Below, one piece after another: positions 12,063 to 21,900 of a DNA stretch of 64,000 nucleotides. The notes below the pieces were generated by a model. That model was not told where the DNA came from. It saw only the letters and a program-made list of their open reading frames with translations, and did not search any database. How positions within the stretch are numbered: the stretch's first letter is position 1; every line of letters starts with the position of its first letter. Source of the stretch: Panicum virgatum (Eukaryota; Streptophyta; Magnoliopsida; Poales; Poaceae); NCBI RefSeq assembly GCF_016808335.1, contig NC_053145.1, forward strand, positions 26,626,001 to 26,690,000, given 5' to 3'. Made by a program: the position numbers and the translations under genes.

Positions 12063-13579
12063 CTAGGATTGCTGTTGTTGCTGCTCCAGATTGCGGATCC
12101 TCTCGCCTGTGTATCGCTGCCAGTTTTGAGTTGACTCGATGTGCTGGCCCAGCGACTCGTCGATGTTGGTGGTGCGCATGTTCAGCTCGCCGAACTGCCG
12201 AGTCAGAGTGGCAAAACCTCTGGACGAAGCTGTACGTCGCGGGGGTCCACTAGAGCTGGAACTGGTGGACCGGTGCCCTGAGGCCTGCCGTGCCCACTCG
12301 GTGAAGCTGGCACTCTGCCATGACAAACCTCCAGCCTCATATTGATCTGGTTGAGGCTGAGGTTGCTACTGCATGAATTCCTCCCTTGATGTGCTTGAGG
12401 CTGAGGTTGCTGCTGCATGAATTCCTCCCTTCTGGCCCTGCTTCTTGGAACCCTGCCAGGAAGACCAGAAACACTATGCCGGCGGCTCTCCTCTTGTGGA
12501 ACAAGAGGGATGGTTAGCAAACGGCAGTTATACAAATGATACCCCGCATTTGGCAACAGGATTTCATTTGCATAACCAAGCAAAAGGAAAATCAAGGAGT
12601 CATCCGGGCCTTTCTTGAGCGTGTGGCCTTGAACCAAGTACGCCTCATCGATCATAACATGGGGCTCCTCAATGAAGGGAACGGGGTTCCCATCTAAGAT
12701 TCCCATGTTTGATGCGATGCGGGTAACCAAAGAAGTGCATTCAATAGGACCCGTCATCCGAAAATTTGTGAGCCATTGCTTGTGCGGGGGAGATTCGGAT
12801 TTTGTTGACAATGGCGCATAATATCATCAACTCATCGTTCCGCACTGGTCGTGGATCATCTCTTGGAAAGAGAGTGATAGCCACCCACTTGTGCATCAAA
12901 CGAAGAGTCGGATTTTGAATGTCATTGCACCGCGGTGCAAACTTGCCATGAACAACTTGACCCGAAATCAAACCCCCAAAACTCATGCCGATCAAAACCG
13001 CGGCAAGCTTTTGTAAGGGAAATCGGCAAGCGCGCGAAAACCAAGGAGGTGACTGAAATTTATCCAATTAAAATAGCGTTCAACTCCAAAAAGTCGGAAA
13101 GAAACACCATCGTCCACCTCCCGAAGAGTGCAAAGAAACTGGACGGTGAGGAGACAAGAACCATTCTCCTCAATGGGCACAAAACCATCCCATCCAACCG
13201 CATGCCAAACACGAGCGAAGTCAACGTCCATACCTATTTTTTTGAGAAGGTCTGGATCGAAGGCTCTGGTATGACCAAAGCTTCCATTCTTGATCATGGC
13301 GTAGGCTTGACGCTCGCGGTCGTCTTGCAAGTCGAGGTACGGTGCATCATCTTCATCTATTTCCATGTCCTCGGCTTGCGGTTCTTCAGTTTGCTCCCCT
13401 ATTTGTTCTTCTTGTTTGTCTTGCTCATAGTCCATCATGGTCGGCATTGGTGTAGGTTCGGGGGAATGACGGGAGCTCGACCCACCCCGCGAACGGGACG
13501 AGCCCAACCTCGTCATCCTAATGAGAGCTCCAGAAATTTTCTGCCCAGCACCTCTCATGCTTGCAACAAGAACCAACAA
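12063..13579 (-). pseudogene. element D second ORF, unknown function, frame-broken
   Basis: This is a leftward reading frame after gag-protease, in the position where autonomous elements carry pol or an env-like ORF. The N-terminus is Arg/Ser-rich, then acidic (about 13400-13440), then a hydrophobic/aromatic domain with YFNWINFSHLLGF and IGMSFGGLISGQVVHG. The tail has a coiled-coil-like end (LGQHIES..QNWQRYTGERI) and terminal glutamines. The likely start is the Met at 13555. Frame changes occur near 13037, near 12795 and at a 44-bp tandem duplication (12351-12431). I recognise it only as the kind of ORF found in grass Athila-like repeats, possibly the putative plant transposon protein family. 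No enzymatic motif is visible. Confidence 0.6.
12351..12431. repeat. 44-bp tandem duplication in ORF2
   Basis: TTGAGGCTGAGGTTGCT begins at 12351 and again at 12395, and the 37 bases from each start match except one. The period of 44 is not divisible by three and so shifts the frame of the Gln-rich segment. Confidence 0.85.
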
Positions 13580-13810
13580 GAACGAACGAGAACAACTCAG
13601 TTCGGGTTACGTTAGTGAAATGAAAATGAAACTCTTACCCAAAAGTTGTTCCTCCAAATATGTGATCAATCTTGCAGCAAAGAAATGAGAGAGAGAGATT
13701 TCTTGAAACCAAACTTGAGCCAAAATCCAATGGAAACCCGAGCAAGAATGTGTGAGAGGGAGTGTGAGTGAGTGTGTGAGTATGAGAGAGCTCAACACCC
13801 CTCTCGGCCC

Positions 13811-13819
13811 CTATTTAAA
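13811..13819 (-). promoter_or_regulatory. possible separate promoter for element D ORF2
   Basis: The minus strand reads TTTAAATAG followed by GGGCCGAGAGGGG and then a CT-rich leader. This mimics the layout of the LTR promoter (TATAAATAG, GGGCCCCCTCTC, CT-rich leader). Upstream of both are GGCCGGCC/GGTCGGCC-rich segments (13880-13940; 6700-6760). It may be an LTR-derived internal promoter. This is inferred from composition and order only. Confidence 0.4.
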
Positions 13820-14275
13820 GAGAAGATGGCGCGTGCACCAGAGAAGAGGCAAGCCACAATGGCTATGGAGCCGTTGGAGAAGGTGGGGCCCAGGAGCCGT
13901 TGGCCCTGGGTCGGCCGGCCCTAGGGTGGGCCCCCTGTTGTCCCCCTTCGGCCTGGTGCTTCCTCAACGGTTAAGTTCTTTGAAAATATGGTGCACGGCC
14001 AAAAGTTTGCTCGAAAAGATGTCCACATTATTTTTCCCAAAGGATTTTAAAACTCAGAAAATATTTTTGGTCTTTTTGTAAAAAGGGGAAAATGCTAGAA
14101 AAATTCCAGCATGCAGAAAACAATTTTGAAAATTTCAAACATGCAGTGGAGAAAAACAAATAAGGTGCAAAGAAAATGTTGAAAAGCGGAAAACAAATAT
14201 GAGATAAATACCAATTTATCTTTGGCAAGGGCGCGTCGTTTAAAGTCCGATGTGCACGACTTTTCTCCTTCGTTC
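13820..14275 (-). other. element D spacer between gag-protease and ORF2
   Basis: No supported coding. The GC-rich part (13860-13960) may be upstream promoter sequence of ORF2. The remainder is A-rich. Reverse transcriptase and integrase would be expected here or further downstream in an autonomous relative. Confidence 0.55.
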
Positions 14276-16180
14276 TTACCATTCGTCGGCTGGTCTTGGA
14301 CAACTAGACGAGGCCGAACTCTCGACCTTCCGCCACACCTTATTTTCCTTCTTCTTTCTTTTTGGTGCGGAGGGTCGTTGTTCTGGCTGGGGTTCTGGTG
14401 CACCCCAAAAAGCTTGCCCTTTACTGTCTTGTTGGATCATGAAGCGCTGCTCTTCCTTCTTCTTGAACCTAAAAAACATATCCTCCCTTCCGACACGGAA
14501 ACGGATTTCTCCCTTTCCGACATCGATCATTGCCTTGGCAGACCTTAGAAAAGGTCGCCCAAGTACGAGGTCGACTCCGAGGTTGCCCTCCATATCCATT
14601 ACCACAAAGTCGGCAAGGATGTAGGAGTCTCGTACTTGTACGAAAACGTGTTCGGCTATCCCTTCGGGATACCGAATGGTTGAATCTGCAAGCTGTACGA
14701 GCATAGTTGTTGGGGAAAGAGCAGGATATTCAAGTGCTTCATATATTACCTTGGGCATTATATTCACGCTTGCCCCTAGATCGCATAGGCATCGCTCGAA
14801 GTGTTTGATGTAGATCGAGCAGCTGATCATGGGGACCCCAGGATCCACTTGCACCGCTGCCACCATGCCATCCCAAACGTCGTTCCTTGGGGGATAGTAC
14901 CTACCTGCATGGTTATTGCGTGGTGGCCTCCGGGACGAGTTATCCCGTCTGGTAGACACCATGCTGACATTTTCAATGGGAGACTCGGGTTGCCCCGGGA
15001 TCTTCCCGCTCTCAACAGCAGGTAACGAAGCAGCAATTTGTGCAAGCTGGGTTTCGATCATTTTGTTGAAACTTAACTAGTTTTTAAGAGTTGAAGACAA
15101 AGTTTCAAGCTTGACATTTAAACTTTCCAGGGATTTGTCATTGGCCAAAAGCTCTTTATTTATATTTTCATTGATTTTAACTTGGCCAAAACAAGTTCTC
15201 TCATGGGAGGTTAGTTTGAATTGAAATTCAAATTATAAGAAGGATTGTAGTTATTACCTCCCTGAAAAGGTGGACATGGCTGATTCCACCCCTGGCCTCC
15301 TTATTGTGGACGGTACCCGTTGTTGTTGTTGTTGTTGAGGTAGGCGTAGTCTTCACGGGTTTCGGGGCAGTCGTTCCCCGAGTGTCCATCATTACCGCAG
15401 ACTTCCCACGTGAAGTGCGAATGGCGTAAACGGGAGCATGGATCGGTTGTTTGCTCCCTTCCCCCATCTTCTTGATTAGGAGGTCCAGCTTCGCGGCAAT
15501 CATATCCGTCTCTTTGACGGTATGCATACCTTTGTACGGGGTTGGAGTCATTCATCGCTCCACCCCTGATTGGAGACCATCTTCTCGACCAATTCTTTTG
15601 CTTTGGCGATAATCAGGTCGAGGAAGGCTCCTCCAGCAGCAGCATCAATGTTGGCTCGAGATGTCGTTGTGAGCCCGTTGTAGAAGCTTTGCAGGACGAG
15701 CCACTCGTCCATGCCATGATGAGGATAGCCCAGGATGTATTCCTACAGCCTCTACCAAGCTTCTAGGATGGATTCCATCCTTGTCTGCTAGAAACTTGAA
15801 ATTCTACCGCGTAGGGCATTTGTTTTGCCCAGCGGGATGAATTTTGCGAGGAACGCCTTGGAGCATTTGGCCTAGGTGTCAATGTCATTTTCTTTATAAA
15901 ACCACTATTTCGCCTTTCCCAGGAGGGAAAAGGGAAACAGACGAAGCTTGGCAACGTCGGCGGCGACACCCCGTATGACAACGGTGTCGCAGAGCTCCAG
16001 AAAATTCTGCAAATGTGCATTTGTGTCCTCATTTGGCTTGCCACAGAATGGGCTAGCCTGAACCATGTTGATGAGGCTTGATTTGAGCTCGAAGTTCACA
16101 ACCCTGACATTGATGTTGGGGCCAGTGGCCACATTGTCGGTGGATGGGACGGAGAACTCGTGGAGAGTCTTTTCAGCCAT
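14276..16180 (-). pseudogene. gag-pro: gag-protease pseudogene of element D
   Basis: The start MAEKTLHEFSVPS at 16180 opens an Athila-type Gag (retrotrans_gag region with HLQNFLELCDTVVIRGV). A zinc-knuckle remnant at about 15390-15420 has Trp in place of its first Cys (TWEVCGNDGHSGNDC). The Asn-rich stretch YLNNNNNNGYRPQ follows. The retropepsin domain in 15061-14276 keeps the catalytic motif CDLGASVNIMP and the flap/C-terminal VDLVLGRPFLRSAKAMIDV. Breaks: in-frame TAG at 15905-15907, 15872-15874 and 15788-15790 plus further stops and frame changes to 15230. Several stops fit CAG or TGG to TAG transitions. The protease part alone is open. Confidence 0.85.
15062..15300 (-). other. gag to protease linker in element D
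   Basis: This A/T-rich stretch lies between the zinc-knuckle/Asn-rich segment and the protease ORF. It is probably the continuation of the polyprotein but is out of frame or interrupted by stops. Confidence 0.4.
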
Positions 16181-16453
16181 AGCCTCAAGAACGAGTGGTG
16201 CTTCCGAAATGGGTTTCTATGCCAGGAGGATAGCGAGAGGAGGAATGACGCGAGGTCGTGCCCTTCTCACGAGCCTCTCTGGATTGTCTGTGTAGTTTTC
16301 CGGCAGGGAGAAACCGGTCATACACTACCCCTATCTTCTTTCAAATCAAAAATAAAAGAAGACAGAAAGTGACATTAGCCTGAAAGAGTTAAGACTATAT
16401 CCTGAGTACAAGGTCTAAGTTAATATCAGCACAATATCTTTGTTCACTTGCCG

Positions 16454-16471
16454 TCCCCGGCAACGGCGCCA
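16454..16471 (-). other. element D primer binding site
   Basis: The minus strand reads TGGCGCCGTTGCCGGGGA, eight bases from the LTR end. This is the standard Athila-type PBS and fixes the minus-strand orientation. Confidence 0.9.
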
Positions 16472-17220
16472 GAAATGCTTGTTGACATTTCTTAGCACAA
16501 TCACTAGGAATGGAAATCCTTAGCAGCAGTGCCAGAAATGCCTATTGGCAGTCCTTAGTTCAATCACTAGAAATGAGGGCGCTGAACCCATCCTAGCAAC
16601 TGCACCCAAGGGGTGCCACTCTCGTGGCATAATCTAAACGATTACAGATGGATCCGCAAGTGCATGGATATACCATTGTAGCATTTCACCCGGAGAGTAA
16701 GGGTATCGTCATTTATTTGTGTCCCAAAGGACGGCAGCGGCAAAGGTATTGTACTCAACATTAACCATGACATTGTGCCTCAAGCAATAGGAAATACTCT
16801 AACAGGGGTAAGTACAGATAAAGAATAAGCAAGGGTAATGCGACACAGCACACATCCACACTCCAAGAGGAAGGAATAAAGGAGAGAAACTATAAAACAA
16901 AGGACTACTCTATCCTACGTCAAGTCAGCTGGAGCTTAGGCTAAGTTAGGTGTCCTAGTGCTTCTATCCAAAGCTTGGGGTCATGTTAGATCATGGTTAG
17001 GACTGCAGGTGCCAGGAAAATGGGATAGCGGGGAGAAGGTCCCGCACCGGAGTACATCCAATCCCGTTACCTCTTTGCATGAACTCCTACACTGTAACGT
17101 CCCGCCTCTCCGAGGCCGGGCCCGCTTACATCTGACAGCTTTCTAGGACATAGACTGCCCTCACAGACCAACACATGTCTTTTCTGCACACTTTTTCTTC
17201 ACTCGTGCGCACCCGGGAAT

Positions 17221-17285
17221 AACTTCCCAGTCGGTCACCCATCCCCAAATTGCTCCGGGCCAAGCACGCTTAACCTCGGAGTTCT
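17221..17285 (-). ncRNA. 5S rRNA-like segment in Cassandra LTR (left)
   Basis: The minus strand contains GAACTCCGAGGTTAAGCG, TGCTTGGCCCGGAG and GGATGGGTGACCGACTGGGA. These match in order the second half of plant 5S rRNA, including the region of the internal Pol III promoter. It is a retroelement-borne copy, not a functional 5S gene. Confidence 0.9.
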
Positions 17286-17363
17286 TTGGAGACCGGCTTC
17301 CGGAAAAGAAGTTGCAACTTATTGGTATGAGTATCCTATTAATCCCTGGGCCGGGGTGTCACA

Positions 17364-17672
17364 TACTCACACCCTTAAGAGACCGACGTCCCCGTCGGTC
17401 AATCCCAAGCCAGGAACGTCCTCTCTTTGCCACGTCCCGTACGTCCAGTGCCAACGGCCCATGTGCCATGTCCGTGCGTCCAGTGCCAATGGTCCCTGTG
17501 CCACATCTGTGCGTCTAGTGCCAACAGCGCATCCCAGATGCCCGCGGACTGACCTGCCATGCGCCCATCCACATGCCGGTGGCATCTGCGCCCCCACGCG
17601 CCCGTGCTCATGCCCACGCACATACGCCCGTACGTGCCCGTGAAACCGCGAGAGTCGGCTCTGATACCATTC
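17364..17672 (-). other. Cassandra internal region
   Basis: Non-coding and GC-rich. About three diverged copies of a roughly 30-35-bp unit (CGTCCAGTGCCAA, CGTCCAGTGCCAATGG, CGTCTAGTGCCAAC) lie at 17434-17530. The PBS is at the right end. Overlapping short ORFs on both strands are not considered genes. Confidence 0.75.
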
Positions 17673-17800
17673 TGTAACGTCCCGCCTCTCCGAGGCTGGG
17701 CCCTCTTACATCTGACAGCTTTCTAGGACATACACTGCCCTCACAGACCAACACATGTCTTTTCTGCACACTTTGTCCTCACTCGTGCGCACCCGGGAAT

Positions 17801-17865
17801 AACTTCCCGGTCAGTCACCCATCACAAAATTGCTCCGGGCCAAGCACGCTTAACCTCGGAGTTCT
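17801..17865 (-). ncRNA. 5S rRNA-like segment in Cassandra LTR (right)
   Basis: Same 5S-like order as in the left LTR, with a few substitutions (for example GGGTGACTGACCGGGA). In element sense this is the 5' LTR, so it is the copy expected to act in transcription. Confidence 0.9.
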
Positions 17866-18949
17866 TTGGAGACCGGCTTTCGGAAAAGAAGTTGCAACGT
17901 GTTGGTATGAGTATCCTATTAATCCTATTAAGCCCTGGGCCGGGGTGTCACATACACCGAACCCAAACGTCGGGGAGTACGCCAAACGCAACACCGCTGT
18001 TACGCCGGATGGACAGGGCTGTCACCACCTCCCATCTACCCTAGTCACACCGTGGAGCACGGTCGTATCCGAAGGATCCCGCAAACCCGAGCACCACGCT
18101 CGTGTATGAAGTCACTACTCTAGTGCCCCCAGGTCTCCAACCCTTCGGATGGACGAGTAAAACAATAGAGCAAGCCCCAAGGCACAACGAACCTCTATCC
18201 GTACCCGGATCATCTGGCCTAACCAAGACCATAGCATAACTTATGAACAATCTAAGTATGGATTGATAAACTATCAAGCTAGTAAAGCAACCATGGCAAA
18301 ACTCTATATTATGAATAGAAGTCTGACAAGTCGGATACAAAGCCATACTAGGAGCTGAGGATTGCTCAATGACCCCGAGGATGACTTGCTCGCTAAAGAG
18401 AACTAGCCTAGCTCCACTACCTAGCTAAGAGAGCAAGAGAGAGGAGAGCCTTCTTGGAGAGAATGGAATGAAGTGTGTGTGTGAGAGAGAGAGGGGTGAG
18501 AGGGGGCACTATTTATACTAGTGGAGGTCAGTTCCCGCCAAATGCACGTATGGAAGGTAATCAGGAGACTTGGGGTCGACTCCTCCTCGAAATGCACTAG
18601 GATGGGAGGCCGGCCCCACCTGGCCGCCTCTCGTCCTTATCCTTCTCTGGAAGGCTGACATGTGGGCCCTGATATCTTTCCTTGTATGCATTATGCGTGG
18701 CTCGCCCGTTTGCTCTGCCAAATGGGCCCTTTTTGTAAGTGGGTGATGCCAGACACGATATTCTACGTAGTTGTATGGCGTCTGCTACGTGTTTTCATCT
18801 TATTCCGCTCCTACTCATCTGAAATGTACAAAACTCGAAAACAACTGTGGAGCAAGGTTAGTGATACAAATATACGAGTAAGGCATGCAGTTTTCCTTTA
18901 TTATTGAGTATAGTTGACGGGTGAAAATGGCACTTAAGCACCGTCAACA

Positions 18950-21900
18950 GGTGCAAAACGGGCCGAACTAGTGCAATTAACGCAAAAGTTAGTGCCACAA
19001 AGTCTTGTTTGAAATTTTCGCAACGAGCGCACCCGGTACGCACCATTGGACCCTAAACTCATGTTTTTATTTGTTTCATACCGATTGGGTACACTTGCGA
19101 TCATTTCGTTACTACACGAAAGTTGGTCTAGAATGGGCCAATATAGTGCAATTAATGCAAAAGGTCTTTCAATGAAGTTGTGTCGGTGTTATTCGCAACA
19201 AATATAGCCGATCCACACCATTGAACCATAAACACATGTTTTGGTGAATTTTGTAATATTCGGGTGTATTTGGTACCATATCGTTATCGCACGAAACTCG
19301 GTACAAAACGGGCCGAACTGGAACAATTATGCGAAGATTCCAGCCATGAAGTCGCATCGGAATTTTTCATAATGAACGCACCCGATCCACGCCATTGGAC
19401 ACTAAACTCTTGTTTTACTGCATTTTCTACCGTCTGGTTGTATTTGGGGCTGTTTCTCTACTGCCCAAAACAAGGCGCAAAAGGGGCCGAACTGGTGCAA
19501 TTAATGCAAAACTTTGTGCCACGTAGGAATTTTTCGCAACAAACGCAACTTATCTGCACCATTGGACCCGAAACTTAAATTTTCTTGCTTTTTGTAATGC
19601 TTGGGTGCATTTGGGACTGTTTCGTCACTGCACGAAATTTGGTGCAGCATATTAATGCAAAAGTTCGTGCCACAAAGTCGCCTCGATTTTTTTGCAATGA
19701 ACGCGCCCGATCCACGCCATTGGACCCTAAACTCATGTTTTGGTGCCTTTCTTAATGTTTTGGGTGCATTTGGGACAGTTTCGTTACTACACAAAACTCG
19801 GTGCAGAACGGGCCGAACTGGTGCAACTAATGCAAAAGTTCATGCCATGAAGTCGCATCTGAATTTTTGGCAAAGAACGAACCCGATCCACACCATTAGA
19901 CCCTAAAGTCATGTTTTGATGTGTTTTGTACCATTTCGGTGCATTTGGGACAGTTTTGTTGCACCAAAATAGTAGGTGTAGAACGGCCGAACTGGTGCAA
20001 TTAATGCAAACTTTCGTGCCATGAAGTCGCATTGTAATTTTTTCAAATGAACACAGCCGATCCTCACCAATCTACTCTAAACTCATATATTGGTGTACCG
20101 TTTGGCTGCATTTGAGACCATTTTGCTACGCCACGATAGTATATGCAAAACGAGCCGAAATCTTGCAATTAATGCAAAAGTACGTGGCAAGAAGTTGCAT
20201 AGGAATTTTTCGCAACAACAGCTCCCAACCCACAGCAATAGACCCTAACCTCTTGTTTTGGTGCGTTTCGTACCATTTGGGTGCATTTGCGACAGTTTCA
20301 TTACTGCACGAAACTCGAAGCAAAACGGGCCGAACTGGTGCAATTAATGCAAAAGTTCGTACCACAAAGTCTTGTTTGAAATTTTCGCAACGAGCGCACC
20401 CGGTACACACCATTGGACCCTAAACTCATGTTTTTATTTGTTTCATACCGATTGGGTACACTTGCGATCATTTCGTTACTGCACAAAAGTTGGTCTAGAA
20501 TGGGCCAATATAGTGCAATTAATGCAAAAGGTCTTTCAATGAAGTCGTGTTGGTGTTATTCGCAACGAACATAGCCGATCCACACCATTGGACCACAAAC
20601 ACATGTTTTGGTGCATTTTGTAATGTTCGGGTGCATTTGGTACCATATCGTTACTGCACGAAACTCGGTGCAAAACGGACCGAACCGGAACAATTATGCG
20701 AAGATTCCTGCCATGAAGTCGCATCGGAATTTTTCATAATGAACGCACCCGATCCATGCCATTGGACCCTAAACACTTGTTTTACTGCATTTTCTACCGT
20801 CTGGTTGTATTTGGGACTGTTTCTTTACTGCCCAAAACAAGGCGCAAAAGGGGCTGAACTGGTGCAATTAATGCAAAACTTTGTGCCATGTAGGAATTTT
20901 TCGCAACAATCACAACTTATCTGCTCCATTGGACACGAAACTCAAATTTTCGTGCATTCCGTAATGCTTGGGTGCATTTGGGACTGTTTCATCACTGCAC
21001 GAAACTCGGTGCAGCATATTAATGCAAAAGTTCGTGCCACAAAGTCGCCTCGGTTTTTTTGCAATGAACGCGCCCGATCCACGCCATTGGACCCTAAACT
21101 CATGTTTTGGTGCCTTTCTTAATGTTTTGGGTGTATTTGGGACAGTTTCGTTACTACACAAAACTCGGTGCAGAATAGGCCGAACTGGTGTAACTAATGC
21201 AACAGTTCATGCCATGAAGTCGCATCTGAATTTTTGGCAAAGAACGAACCCGATCCACACCATTAGACCCTAAACTCATGTTTTGATGTGTTTTGTACCA
21301 TTTCGGTGCATTTGGGACAGTTTTGTTGCACCAAAAAAGTCGGTGTAGAACAGCTGAACTAGTGCAATTAATGGAAAATTTTGTGCCATGAAGTCGCATT
21401 GTAATTTTTCCAAATGAACACAGCCTAGCCCCACCTATCTACTTTAAACTCATATATTTGTGTACCATTTGGCTGCATTTGAGACCATTTTGCTACGGCA
21501 CGATAGTATAAGCAAAACGAGCCGAAATCTTGCAATTAATGCAAAAGTACGTGCCAAGAAGTCGCGTAGGAATTTTTCGCAACAACAGCTCCCAACCCAC
21601 AGCAATAGACCCTAACCATATGTTTTGGTGCGTTTCGTACCATTTGGGTGCATTTGGGACAGTTTCATTACTGCACGAAACTCGGTGCAAAACGGGCCGA
21701 ACCGGTGCAATTAATGCAAAAGTTCGTGCCACAAAGTCTTGTTTGAAATTTTCGCAACGAGCGCACCCGGTACACACCATTGGACCCTAAACTCATGTTT
21801 TTATTTGTTTCATACCGATTGGGTACACTTTCGATCATTTCGTTACAGCACGAAAGTTGGTCTAGAATGGGCCAATATAGTGCAATTAATGCAAAAGGTC

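Larger units (their letters stand above)
17093..17952 (-). mobile_element. Cassandra TRIM retrotransposon
   Basis: This is a complete miniature LTR element with no coding capacity. LTRs of 271 bp (17093-17363) and 280 bp (17673-17952) flank a 309-bp interior. On the minus strand the LTR begins TGTGACACCCCGGCCC and ends GGGACGTTACA. The PBS TGGTATCAGAGC (17658-17669, complementary to initiator tRNA-Met) sits three bases from the right LTR. The target duplication TACAC is perfect (17088-17092 and 17953-17957), and the same site is empty in the other D LTR. LTRs carrying 5S-rRNA-like sequence define the Cassandra family. Confidence 0.95.
5446..18949 (-). mobile_element. element D: non-autonomous Athila-like Ty3 retrotransposon
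   Basis: Both LTRs start and end TGTTGAC/GTCAACA. The primer binding site (TGGCGCCGTTGCCGGGGA on the minus strand) abuts the right LTR and the polypurine tract abuts the left LTR, so the element reads leftward. The order in sense is LTR, PBS, gag-protease pseudogene, an extra ORF, a non-coding 3' region, PPT, LTR. No reverse transcriptase, RNase H or integrase is seen. It sits in satellite: GGTG lies on both sides (5442-5445 and 18950-18953), with the fifth base of the expected duplication not matching. A 3.4-kb solo LTR and a Cassandra TRIM are nested inside. Confidence 0.9.
16480..18949 (-). repeat. element D 5' LTR (right), interrupted by Cassandra
   Basis: The LTR is 2470 bp, of which 860 bp plus a 5-bp duplication belong to the nested Cassandra element. 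It matches the left LTR (5446-7078) over its length. The TATA box lies at 18509-18517 (minus). Confidence 0.92.

Noticed and set aside
17221..17285. Functional 5S rRNA gene
   Set aside because: Only part of a 5S sequence is present, twice, inside Cassandra LTRs with a PBS and target duplication.
20547..21122. 191-codon ORF and many similar ones across 19000-24400
   Set aside because: They are readings through satellite monomers; the same peptides recur every higher-order unit and show no protein-like constraint.
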